Under the pieces are notes generated by a model. It was given only the letters and a program-made list of their open reading frames with translations, was not told where the DNA came from and did not search any database. Of a stretch of DNA of 6,195 nt, positions 1 to 6,068 are shown one piece after another. Origin of the DNA: Tannerella sp. Its GTDB lineage: Bacteria; Bacteroidota; Bacteroidia; Bacteroidales; Tannerellaceae. Numbering within the stretch: position 1 is the first letter of the stretch; the number at the start of each line of letters is the position of its first letter. A program made the translations under genes and the position numbers. The DNA is taken from positions 1 to 6,195 of the forward strand of contig JAITPL010000169.1 in NCBI GenBank assembly GCA_031289445.1, read 5' to 3'.

Positions 1-980
1 GACGAGAAATATTCGTCGGCCAGACCTGCAAAACTGTGTCCGAACTCATGCACGAAAACCTTTGCTGTCTGCTGATTATCAGCCGTCCCGATAGCATAGA
101 AATTATACATTCCGCCACCGCCGTAAACCTTGGAATTGACGAGTACAAAAATGGCGTCGCAAGGCACGTTCCAGACGGCGTCGCGAATGGATTTCATGTC
201 GGGAGTAGTCAGATAGCGGTCGGTGCCAAAGGTGTAAAATCCTGAATTGAAAGCGGTATTGACGAAAACGCCCTTGCCCGAAAAGTCTGTCCCCTCATCT
301 TCGGAAGCGACGAAGACGGCATGGATATTGAAGTCTTCGCGGCGTTGCGGATAGGGTGGCGTCTCGAAAAGAGAATTGGTGAAACGCCGGGCGTCGGCAA
401 AGAATTTATCTTTTTGCTCGGCGGTATAACCTTCGGCGACGAAGACGAGGTCAACCTTGCCCGAAGGCTCGCCATACGACTGTAAGACTTCGACAGGGTT
501 GTCGCGCAGTTTGCCTCTATCGATAAAGATGCTCGACGGATTGACATCGACCACCATCAGCGTGTCCTTGACGTCAACCGTGCGATTGCGCCCAAGCAAC
601 ACTATCTGCACCGTATCGCGAGGGAAAGGCATCACGATGCTGTTAGTCCACGATTGCGTTTCCTTTTGCGCCTGTTCGGTAGTGCGCCATTCTTCAAACA
701 GCGTGTTGAAGCCGCGCGAATAGACGAGTTTGCCGCTTGCCTTGTCGTAGGCGTAGAGCAGGTAACCGCCATACTCGAACGGATCGGTGAGATTCTTGTG
801 CGGCCCGCCCCAGACAGGCTCTTCGCGCAGTTGTATGAGCGCCGCCGATTGCGTCTCGCTATTGCCGCTCAGGGCAAAATCAATGCGCAGGCTTTTGTTT
901 ATAAAGTACGCATCGAACTCGGTTTGTGCGCTTGCAGCGAGGCTAACGAGCGTCGCAAATAACAATATATATCCTTTCAT
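1..980 (-). CDS. Secreted M64-family zinc metallopeptidase, 3' end cut off by the window edge
   Basis: The reading frame is open from an ATG at 980 through base 1 with no stop (326 complete codons), so it is partial at its C-terminus. An in-frame stop at 995-993 leaves this as the only ATG. Residues 1-18 (MKGYILLFATLVSLAASA) form a Sec signal peptide with a likely cut at ASA|QT, so the protein is exported. No lipobox cysteine is seen. The stretch to about residue 160 fits the N-terminal M64 domain, and VDLVFVAEGYT (176-186) opens the peptidase domain. The motif HEFGHSFAGLADEY (311-324) is the zinc site: H311 and H315 are expected ligands, E312 the catalytic base, and D322 a candidate third ligand. 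This motif is typical of the peptidases annotated 'IgA peptidase M64' in Bacteroidetes; IgA cleavage itself should not be assumed. Roughly 100 residues are probably missing. No promoter is visible between it and the nitrilase gene 149 bases upstream, so read-through is possible. Confidence 0.9.
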   Translation of the reverse strand, partial: MKGYILLFATLVSLAASAQTEFDAYFINKSLRIDFALSGNSETQSAALIQLREEPVWGGPHKNLTDPFEYGGYLLYAYDKASGKLVYSRGFNTLFEEWRTTEQAQKETQSWTNSIVMPFPRDTVQIVLLGRNRTVDVKDTLMVVDVNPSSIFIDRGKLRDNPVEVLQSYGEPSGKVDLVFVAEGYTAEQKDKFFADARRFTNSLFETPPYPQRREDFNIHAVFVASEDEGTDFSGKGVFVNTAFNSGFYTFGTDRYLTTPDMKSIRDAVWNVPCDAIFVLVNSKVYGGGGMYNFYAIGTADNQQTAKVFVHEFGHSFAGLADEYFS

Positions 981-999
981 AACTATATGGTTTTATCCT

Positions 1000-1027
1000 T
1001 TCTAATTTCCGGTTTCCGGTTTCCGGT
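1000..1027. repeat. Heptanucleotide repeat run A (TTCTAAT + 3 x TTCCGGT)
   Basis: Four contiguous 7-base units read TTCTAAT then TTCCGGT three times. They share the TTC start and the 7-base period with the runs at 1064-1084 and 1114-1148, so they look like one degenerate repeat family. The run abuts and slightly overlaps the perfect palindrome that follows. It lies in the leader or upstream region of the M64 peptidase gene. Confidence 0.85.
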
Positions 1028-1053
1028 AGAGACGTTGCATGCAACGTCTCTAC
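1026..1053. repeat. Perfect 28-base palindrome (REP-like dispersed element)
   Basis: The half-site GTAGAGACGTTGCA (1026-1039) is followed directly by its exact reverse complement (1040-1053), centred on TGCATGCA. There is no unpaired spacer, so a hairpin would lose a few central pairs to form its loop. No T-run follows on either strand, so it is not a standard intrinsic terminator. From memory, palindromes starting GTAGAGACG and ending CGTCTCTAC occur as scattered intergenic elements in Bacteroidetes and cyanobacteria; this was not checked here. Confidence 0.9.
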
Positions 1054-1063
1054 ATCGGCTACC

Positions 1064-1084
1064 TTCTGATTTCTAAATTTCTAT
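1064..1084. repeat. Degenerate heptanucleotide run B between the two palindromes
   Basis: TTCTGAT and TTCTAAA are followed by a slipped TTTCTAT. All three resemble the TTCTAAT unit of the neighbouring runs, and they fill the space between the two palindromic elements. The copies are more diverged than in the flanking runs. Confidence 0.6.
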
Positions 1085-1110
1085 ACAAACGCTGCATGCA
1101 ACGTCCCTAC
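1083..1110. repeat. Degenerate second copy of the palindromic element
   Basis: The right half TGCAACGTCCCTAC (1097-1110) differs from the same half of the perfect palindrome at one of 14 positions. The left half (1083-1096) has decayed so that only about 9 of 14 positions still pair. Its centre lies 57 bases from that of the first copy. The asymmetry indicates an older copy that has lost pairing on one side. Confidence 0.75.
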
Positions 1111-1113
1111 ATC

Positions 1114-1148
1114 TTCTAATTTCTACCTTCTAATTTCTACCTTCTACC
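1114..1148. repeat. Heptanucleotide repeat run C, overlapping the nitrilase 3' end
   Basis: Five contiguous 7-base units read TTCTAAT, TTCTACC, TTCTAAT, TTCTACC, TTCTACC. Two unit types alternate, giving a 14-base higher-order period (1113-1126 and 1127-1140 are identical). The nitrilase stop codon (1132-1130 on the minus strand) and its last codons lie inside this run. Confidence 0.9.
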
Positions 1149-1930
1149 TTTATTTCAAATCTGTCCGCGTCGTTCCATGCGGGAAATTTGGAGCGCAGGT
1201 TGTCCAGATCCTCATATTTGAGTGTTTGTGTCAGGGTGAACTCTTCATTATCCTTGATAGCGGCGAGTTTCTTGCCTTTAGGGGTATAGATAAGCGAGTT
1301 ACCGTGATATTTGAACTCGCGGGCGTCAACGCCTATGCGATTTACTCCGCAGACGAAGCACATATTCTCGATAGCCCTTGCCTGAAGCAGCGACTTCCAT
1401 ACCTTCTTGCGCGATTCGGCCCAGTTGGCCACATAGACAAGCAAGTCGTACTCGTTATCTACATTGCGGCTCCAAACCGGGAAACGCAGGTCGTAGCATA
1501 CCATAAGGCATATTTTCCAGCCTTTATAATCGACTATCTGTCGGCGCGTACCCGGCGAGAAACACTCGACCTCGCCCGCCATACTGAACAGATGCCGTTT
1601 ATCGTAGTAGTACTCCTTGCCGTCGGGGGTGATAAAGAACGCGCGGTTGTAGTACTTGCCATCGTCCGAAGCCATGAAACTGCCTGTTATCGCAAGGTTG
1701 TATGCAGACGCATACTGTTTCAGCGCCGTGACAGTCTTGCCGTCATTAGGCTCGGCCAAGTCTTTGGCTCGCAGAGAGAGACCTGTTGTGAACAGTTCCG
1801 GCAGGATGGCAAGGTCGGTTTTGCCTTTCAGTCGGCGCAGCAGTTCACCATAGTAGCAGATGTTCTCATCAATGTCTTCCCAGATGATATGCGACTGTAT
1901 CATACTGATTTTTAAGTCTTTATTTTCCAT
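1130..1930 (-). CDS. yafV: Omega-amidase-type carbon-nitrogen hydrolase (YafV/Nit2 group, nitrilase superfamily)
   Basis: The 266-residue protein spans a whole nitrilase domain. The Glu-Lys-Cys triad is visible: E45 in LPELFTTG, K111 in YYDKRHLF, and nucleophile C145 in MVCYDLRFPVWSRN. The last motif, plus ARAIEN (185-189), VNRIG and KFPAWNDAD near the end, is characteristic of the YafV/Nit2 branch. Known members hydrolyse the amide of 2-oxoglutaramate or 2-oxosuccinamate to the 2-oxo acid plus ammonia, a clean-up step after glutamine or asparagine transamination. Length is normal, and there is no signal peptide, so it should be cytoplasmic. The ATG at 1930 follows an A/T-rich leader and a good promoter at 1962-1992. 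The C-terminal residues EGRN and the stop are encoded by heptamer repeats, so the native tail may have been replaced. Family assignment is firm; the exact substrate is inferred. Confidence 0.9.
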   Translation of the reverse strand: MENKDLKISMIQSHIIWEDIDENICYYGELLRRLKGKTDLAILPELFTTGLSLRAKDLAEPNDGKTVTALKQYASAYNLAITGSFMASDDGKYYNRAFFITPDGKEYYYDKRHLFSMAGEVECFSPGTRRQIVDYKGWKICLMVCYDLRFPVWSRNVDNEYDLLVYVANWAESRKKVWKSLLQARAIENMCFVCGVNRIGVDAREFKYHGNSLIYTPKGKKLAAIKDNEEFTLTQTLKYEDLDNLRSKFPAWNDADRFEIKVEGRN

Positions 1931-1961
1931 TAAGATAATAATTAATATTTATTGGACGCCA

Positions 1962-1992
1962 CAAAAGTACATGAAAATATTCATATTGACAA
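1962..1992 (-). promoter_or_regulatory. Bacteroidetes-type promoter for the nitrilase-family gene
   Basis: On the minus strand, TACTTTTG (1969-1962) matches the TAnnTTTG -7 consensus. A TTG (1992-1990) lies 20 bases upstream, at the expected distance for the -33 element. The -7 box ends about 31 bases before the ATG at 1930, giving a short leader. No Shine-Dalgarno site is seen; the leader is A/T-rich, as is usual in this phylum. Confidence 0.65.
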
Positions 1993-2072
1993 GTGCGGGA
2001 GATGAAAAAAGTTTTTTACAGAGACAAATACGCTATCCTGATAGCAAACGCGAACGCTTGTTTCCTGCTCTT

Positions 2073-3770
2073 TTAATTTTTAATTGATATAAATTTCAGC
2101 GCTTGAGCAGAGTAGGGGGCGAGTGTAGCCTGATAGGGACAGGTATATGTCAGGGCGCAGGTGTTTTCGTCACCCGACAAAATATCTCTGACGCGAGATA
2201 CTGCGTTGTCGGGAATGTGAAGCGCTTCAAAAGCCTCTTTGGGAACGTTCACCCTGACGGTATGTTCAGCGCTGTCGAAGTTTATAAGCATCATTATCAG
2301 CTCGTCGTCGTATTTGCGAAAAAAAGCCGAGCAGAAAGCAGATGGGAAATAAGGATTATCGACGTTGCAGTATCCTAATCCGTAGAATTTTCCGAGAGCG
2401 AAGGCGCGTTCGCTGCGGGCAAGGTTGAGAATGGCGGAATAAGAACTGCGGAGGCTCAATTCGTCCGCCGTCAACAGTCCGCCGTCGAACTTGCCGCCGT
2501 TAGCCCAGCGACGCAGACTGTCCATGCTCCAGTAGTCGAAGATGCTTGTTCTACCGTCAAGTCCGCTGAAACCCTCCTCGTCCATACCACGCTCGCCAAG
2601 CTCCTGACCGTTGTAAATCATCACCGGATTAGTGTTTAGCAGGGCGATAAGAGCCATTCCGGGAATACCCGCCTGCGCACAGCCCGCGAAGTAGTCGGAT
2701 GCTATGCGTTGCTCGTCATGATTTTCGAGGAAGAAAAGCATGTTATCCTTGATGCCTTCTATAGCCTGCCAGCGAGCGATAATGTCGGATGCAGGTTTGT
2801 TGCGGGTGATGATACCGCGCAAGGCGTCGTACATTCCGACTTTGTCGTAGAGGTAATCGAAATAACCTGTGCGGATAAAGTCGCTATAGAGCGAAGGAGT
2901 GTATATTTCGGCGATAAAAAGTACGTTTTTGCGGTTTTTGACGCGGGGAATAGCCCAGTTCCAAAACTCTATCGGGACCATTTCCGCCATATCGCACCGG
3001 AAGCCGTCAATATCGCGCGTTGTCCAGTAGAGCAGTATGTCAAGCATCTTTTTCCACGTATCCGGGACCGGCGTAAAATGCCGTCCGCCGCCACCCTGAT
3101 AGTCAATGCCATAGTTTAGCTTGACAGTCTCGTACCAGTCATCGCGGCTGGGGTGGTCGCTGAAGCAGTTGTTACCGGTAGCGCGGGTAGGAAACTCGCC
3201 ATAAGGAAAATATTCTTCATGTTTGTCACAATGCAGTTCGAGAGTACGTCCGGGAAGGTAATAGAAGTTATTATCGCGTGCAAATTCGACGTTGGTATTG
3301 TCGTGTTGGCCGAGGTCGTCGATATAGGCAGGTTTCTTCAGCGAGCGATAGTTGCGCGACACGTGATTGGGCACAAAGTCGATGACGACTTTCATTCCTG
3401 CCCTGTGAGTGCGCTCTACCAGGGCTTCAAACTCCGCCATTCTGTTTGGCACAACCTCTGCCAAGTCGGGGGCTACGTCGTAGTAGTCGCTGATAGCGTA
3501 GGGCGAGCCGGCGCGTCCCTTGACTATCGCGCTGTGGTCTTTAGGCCGTCCGAATGCGCTGTAGTCCGTGCAGGTAGAATGTGCAATCACGCCGGTGTAC
3601 CATACGTGAGTTACGCCCAAATCGCGGATAGCATCAAGAGCCTCGATTGTATAGGAATTGAATTTGCCGCATCCGTTCTGCTCCATGCTGCCATGACGGA
3701 CGAGGTTCCTGTTACCGTTCCCGAACAGTCTGGGGAACGTCTGATAGATGATATGTTTGTTTGTTTTCAT
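2073..3770 (-). CDS. Cytoplasmic GH13 alpha-amylase-family glycoside hydrolase
   Basis: All four GH13 signature regions are intact (numbers from the ATG at 3770, 565 residues). Region I is DFVPNH (D131, N135, H136), region II GFRCDMAEM with nucleophile D260, region III FIAEIY with acid/base E288, and region IV LENHDEQ with transition-state residue D352. QTFPRLF (10-16) starts the (beta/alpha)8 barrel, and roughly the last 100 residues look like the usual C-terminal beta domain. It should act on alpha-glucosidic bonds in starch- or glycogen-derived glucans; hydrolysis versus transfer cannot be told. No signal peptide or lipobox is present, so it is intracellular, and no SusC/SusD-like genes flank it. 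A TTG at 3779 would add three residues, but the ATG is preferred because it is a standard start and still has a suitable leader behind the promoter at 3798-3831. Its start is 104 bases from the divergent argS start. Confidence 0.92.
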   Translation of the reverse strand: MKTNKHIIYQTFPRLFGNGNRNLVRHGSMEQNGCGKFNSYTIEALDAIRDLGVTHVWYTGVIAHSTCTDYSAFGRPKDHSAIVKGRAGSPYAISDYYDVAPDLAEVVPNRMAEFEALVERTHRAGMKVVIDFVPNHVSRNYRSLKKPAYIDDLGQHDNTNVEFARDNNFYYLPGRTLELHCDKHEEYFPYGEFPTRATGNNCFSDHPSRDDWYETVKLNYGIDYQGGGGRHFTPVPDTWKKMLDILLYWTTRDIDGFRCDMAEMVPIEFWNWAIPRVKNRKNVLFIAEIYTPSLYSDFIRTGYFDYLYDKVGMYDALRGIITRNKPASDIIARWQAIEGIKDNMLFFLENHDEQRIASDYFAGCAQAGIPGMALIALLNTNPVMIYNGQELGERGMDEEGFSGLDGRTSIFDYWSMDSLRRWANGGKFDGGLLTADELSLRSSYSAILNLARSERAFALGKFYGLGYCNVDNPYFPSAFCSAFFRKYDDELIMMLINFDSAEHTVRVNVPKEAFEALHIPDNAVSRVRDILSGDENTCALTYTCPYQATLAPYSAQALKFISIKN

Positions 3771-3797
3771 AATCGCCAATATTGAAACATTTCAACG

Positions 3798-3831
3798 CAA
3801 AGGTAAGGATATTTATTGTCAATACCCCAAA
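3798..3831 (-). promoter_or_regulatory. Bacteroidetes-type promoter for the GH13 gene
   Basis: On the minus strand, TACCTTTG (3805-3798) matches TAnnTTTG exactly, and a TTTG (3831-3828) lies 22 bases upstream, slightly longer than the usual spacing. The -7 box ends 27 bases before the ATG at 3770. Its upstream half runs towards the argS promoter on the other strand, so the two could influence each other. Confidence 0.55.
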
Positions 3832-3849
3832 AGTTTCAATTAATTATAT

Positions 3850-3857
3850 TACTTTTG
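3850..3857 (+). promoter_or_regulatory. -7 promoter box for argS
   Basis: TACTTTTG matches the Bacteroidetes TAnnTTTG -7 consensus and ends 17 bases before the argS ATG at 3875, implying a very short leader. I could not find a convincing -33 TTG at 19-21 bases upstream; the nearest TTG (3816-3818) is 31 bases away. The box helps to exclude the longer frame beginning at a TTG at 3782, because that would place the promoter inside the coding region. Confidence 0.5.
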
Positions 3858-3874
3858 CGCCAAATTTAATTATT

Positions 3875-5698
3875 ATGACTATCGAACAGTACTTATCAGA
3901 GGCCGCTATTGAAGCGGTAAAGACATTATACGGCGTGGAGATAACGCCGGAGCAGGCTCTCATGCAAAAAACGAGAAAAGAGTTTAAGGGACACTTTACT
4001 CTCGTGGTGTTTCCTTTCCTCAAGGCGTCGCGCAAGTCGCCCGAACAGACGGCAAACGGGATTGGCGGTTATCTGCGGGAGCGCTATCCCGACACAGTGG
4101 CCGACTTTAATGTGATTAAGGGTTTTCTTAATATCACCGTAGCCGGAGCGCGTTGGATTGAAGCGCTTAACGGCATTAACGGCAGCGCGGATTACGGACA
4201 TGCGGCGGCTACCGGGCAATCGCCGCTTGTGATGATAGAATACTCGTCGCCGAACACAAACAAGCCTCTGCATCTGGGGCATATCCGCAACAATCTGTTG
4301 GGATACAGTCTGGCGGAGATAATGAAAGCCAACGGTTACAGGGTCGTCAAGACCAATATAGTGAACGATAGGGGGATTCATATCTGCAAGTCGATGCTGG
4401 CATGGCAGAAGTGGGGTAATGGCGAGACTTCCGAATCGTCGGGCAAGAAAGGCGACCATCTGGTTGGCGAATATTATGTGCTGTTCGATAAAAAGTACAA
4501 GGCCGAGCGGAAGGCTCTGCAAGACGGCGGTCTGACGGAAGACGAGGTCGAAGCGCAGTCCTCGTTGATGGCTGAGGCACGCGAGATGTTACGCCGTTGG
4601 GAGGCGGGCGACGATGAGGTGCGCGAGCTTTGGAAGATGATGAACACATGGGTATATGCCGGTTTCGGCGAGACATACAAACGGCTTGGCGTCGATTTCG
4701 ACCGTATCTATTACGAATCGGAGACTTATCTCGAAGGGCGTTCAAAAGTGCTTGAAGGCGTCGAGAAAGGCGTCTTCTACCGTCGCGATGACGGCTCTGT
4801 TTGGGCCGACCTCCGCAACGACGGTCTCGACGAGAAACTGCTCCTCCGCTCCGACGGCACATCGGTCTATATGACTCAGGATATAGGCACTGCCAAACTG
4901 CGCTTCGACGATTATCCCATAAACCGTATGATTTACGTCGTCGGCAACGAGCAGAACTATCATTTTCAGGTGCTGTCGATATTGCTTGACAAGCTTGGTT
5001 TCGCATTCGGTCGTGGGTTGGTACATTTCTCCTACGGTATGGTCGAGTTGCCCGAAGGCAAGATGAAAAGCCGCGAGGGGACGGTTGTTGACGCCGACGA
5101 CCTGATGGACGAGATGATTTCTACCTCTCGCGATATATCCGCCGAGCTTGGCAAACTCGACGGCCTTGGCCCCGAAGAAGCCGAGGCTATCATACGCATC
5201 ATCGGGCTTGGCTCGCTGAAGTATTTCATACTGAAGGTTGACCCGCGCAAGAACATGACATTCAATCCCAAGGAATCGATTGATTTCAACGGCAATACCG
5301 GCTCGTTTATACAGTATGCCTACGCACGTATTCAATCCGTACTGCGCAAGGCGGGCGAGCTGGAGATGAAGAGCGAGCAGAGCGTTCAGAGCGCGAAGGT
5401 AAGGGGTGGTGTCGGGTTGGATACGCCTGTAAGCGACAAGGAAGAGGCTATCATACAGATACTTGCAGAGTATCCGGCGATAGTGCGCGAAGCAGGAACG
5501 ACCTGCAGTCCCTCTTGCATAGCCAACTACGTCTATGACCTCGTGCGTGAATACAATCAGTTCTATCACGACTACTCCATCCTGCGCGAAGAACGGCCGG
5601 CAGTGCGCCTTCTGCGTCTGATTCTCTCTGCTAACGTGGCGCGAGTAATCCGTTCCGGCATGTCCTTGCTCGGTATCGAAATGCCGGAAAGAATGTAA
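3875..5698 (+). CDS. argS: Arginyl-tRNA synthetase
   Basis: This class Ia synthetase charges tRNA(Arg) with arginine using ATP in the cytoplasm and is expected to be essential. The 607-residue product is full length. The N-terminal tRNA-recognition domain occupies about residues 1-85. The HIGH signature is HLGH (133-136) within SSPNTNKPLHLGHIRNN. QDIGTA (335-340) and QNYHFQV (360-366) belong to the catalytic fold. The KMSKS-equivalent loop is KMKSREGT (396-403), a variant I recall from Bacteroidetes enzymes. The C-terminal helical anticodon-binding (DALR) domain holds YVYDLVREYNQFYHDY and ends in PERM. The start was set at the ATG at 3875 (MTIEQYLSEA), which begins the conserved N-terminus; an upstream in-frame TTG at 3782 would add 31 unconserved residues spanning the promoter. 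Residues about 495-520 look like a low-conservation linker. The gene appears monocistronic, with a strong terminator about 170 bases after its stop. Confidence 0.98.
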   Translation: MTIEQYLSEAAIEAVKTLYGVEITPEQALMQKTRKEFKGHFTLVVFPFLKASRKSPEQTANGIGGYLRERYPDTVADFNVIKGFLNITVAGARWIEALNGINGSADYGHAAATGQSPLVMIEYSSPNTNKPLHLGHIRNNLLGYSLAEIMKANGYRVVKTNIVNDRGIHICKSMLAWQKWGNGETSESSGKKGDHLVGEYYVLFDKKYKAERKALQDGGLTEDEVEAQSSLMAEAREMLRRWEAGDDEVRELWKMMNTWVYAGFGETYKRLGVDFDRIYYESETYLEGRSKVLEGVEKGVFYRRDDGSVWADLRNDGLDEKLLLRSDGTSVYMTQDIGTAKLRFDDYPINRMIYVVGNEQNYHFQVLSILLDKLGFAFGRGLVHFSYGMVELPEGKMKSREGTVVDADDLMDEMISTSRDISAELGKLDGLGPEEAEAIIRIIGLGSLKYFILKVDPRKNMTFNPKESIDFNGNTGSFIQYAYARIQSVLRKAGELEMKSEQSVQSAKVRGGVGLDTPVSDKEEAIIQILAEYPAIVREAGTTCSPSCIANYVYDLVREYNQFYHDYSILREERPAVRLLRLILSANVARVIRSGMSLLGIEMPERM

Positions 5699-5758
5699 TT
5701 TTCTAACTTATGGAAGCAAAAAAAGCAAGAAAAAGGTAGAAACGGAGGAAAATTAGTA

Positions 5759-5774
5759 ATTGGAAATTGGAAAT
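5759..5774. repeat. Short heptanucleotide repeat downstream of argS
   Basis: Two contiguous ATTGGAA units are followed by a partial AT. They have the same 7-base period as the runs at 1000-1148 and resemble them on the opposite strand (ATTAGAA, GGTAGAA); a single GGTAGAA also occurs at 5735-5741. The rest of 5699-5829 is A-rich intergenic sequence in which I see no gene. Confidence 0.5.
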
Positions 5775-5829
5775 ACTTCGGAATAATTTGGAAATGTCAA
5801 AACAAATGGTATCTCAAGAAGAGTTTTCA

Positions 5830-5856
5830 GGTTGTCTCTCTAAACAAGAGACAGCC
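5830..5856 (+). repeat. Imperfect hairpin upstream of the argS terminator
   Basis: GGTTGTCTCT (5830-5839) pairs with AGAGACAGCC (5847-5856) through ten base pairs, one of them a G-U wobble, around a 7-base loop. No T-run follows, so it is unlikely to terminate by itself. The left arm is part of a 12-base direct repeat, AGGTTGTCTCTC, at 5829-5840 and again at 5869-5880 in the terminator stem. It therefore looks like a degraded duplicate of the terminator. Confidence 0.6.
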
Positions 5857-5865
5857 AATTAAGAA

Positions 5866-5904
5866 AAGAGGTTGTCTCTCAACAGAGACAACCTCTTCTT
5901 TTTT
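5866..5904 (+). terminator. Strong rho-independent terminator of argS
   Basis: A perfect 14-base-pair stem (AAGAGGTTGTCTCT, 5866-5879, with 5884-5897) encloses a CAAC loop and is followed by C and six T's (5899-5904). It is the only strong terminator seen in the window and is oriented to end argS transcripts. On the minus strand the stem is followed by TTTTCTT, so it may work in both directions. Confidence 0.9.
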
Positions 5905-6068
5905 ATGAAGAGCGACAAGAACTTGCACAACGTCTTGCCCAAAGCGAGGATGGACGACAGCTGCTTGAGGAGAAACAACAACGATTTGAAGAGAAACAGC
6001 AAAAAATTGAAGAAAGTCTTGAAGAGGCAAAGGCTATGATAGCAAAGATGCAGAGAATGCAAGGTTGA
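5904..6068 (+). pseudogene. Coiled-coil C-terminal remnant without a start
   Basis: A frame of 54 codons begins in the last base of the terminator (YEERQELAQRLAQSEDGR onwards) and ends at a TGA (6066-6068) after AMIAKMQRMQG. It is extremely rich in Glu, Gln and Lys, with Leu, Phe, Ile or Met at spacings that fit heptads, so it reads as an amphipathic coiled coil. The first in-frame ATG (6036-6038) is only ten codons before the stop; further upstream the frame crosses the terminator stem and meets a stop at 5841-5843. It therefore lacks a usable start and a domain. I do not recognise the parent; Rpn-type PD-(D/E)XK nucleases of Bacteroidetes often carry tails of this kind, but that is a guess. 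A +2-frame ORF starting at the ATG at 5905 (45 codons, Asn/Lys/Arg-rich) is less protein-like. Confidence 0.45.

Noticed and set aside
1026..1110. CRISPR-like array or intrinsic terminator
   Set aside because: Only two palindromic copies exist, the space between them is low-complexity repeat rather than unique spacer, and no T-run follows the hairpins.
1226..1915. Plus-strand ORF of 229 codons opposite the nitrilase gene
   Set aside because: It lies entirely antisense to a gene with an intact catalytic triad; its translation has no recognisable motif, and it has no promoter box of its own. It is a shadow of the real frame.
2031..2045. Possible terminator for the GH13 gene (GCTATC / GATAGC)
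   Set aside because: The arms are six bases with a two-base gap, too tight for a stable loop, and no T-run follows directly on the minus strand.
3153..3785. Plus-strand ORF of 210 codons opposite the start of the GH13 gene
   Set aside because: It is antisense to conserved GH13 regions and would run through the divergent promoter; no protein motif is visible.
3782..3874. N-terminal extension of ArgRS by 31 residues from a TTG
   Set aside because: The extension covers the -7 box at 3850-3857 and is not similar to ArgRS N-termini, which begin at MTIEQYL.
4742..5569. Minus-strand ORF of 275 codons inside argS
   Set aside because: argS is unambiguous in this stretch, including the KMKSREGT loop. 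The antisense product resembles no family I know and is best explained by codon bias in the true gene.
5794..5862. Small ORF of 22 codons (MSKQMVSQEEFSG onwards) upstream of the terminator
   Set aside because: It is short, overlaps the imperfect hairpin, has no clear initiation signal, and resembles nothing recognisable.
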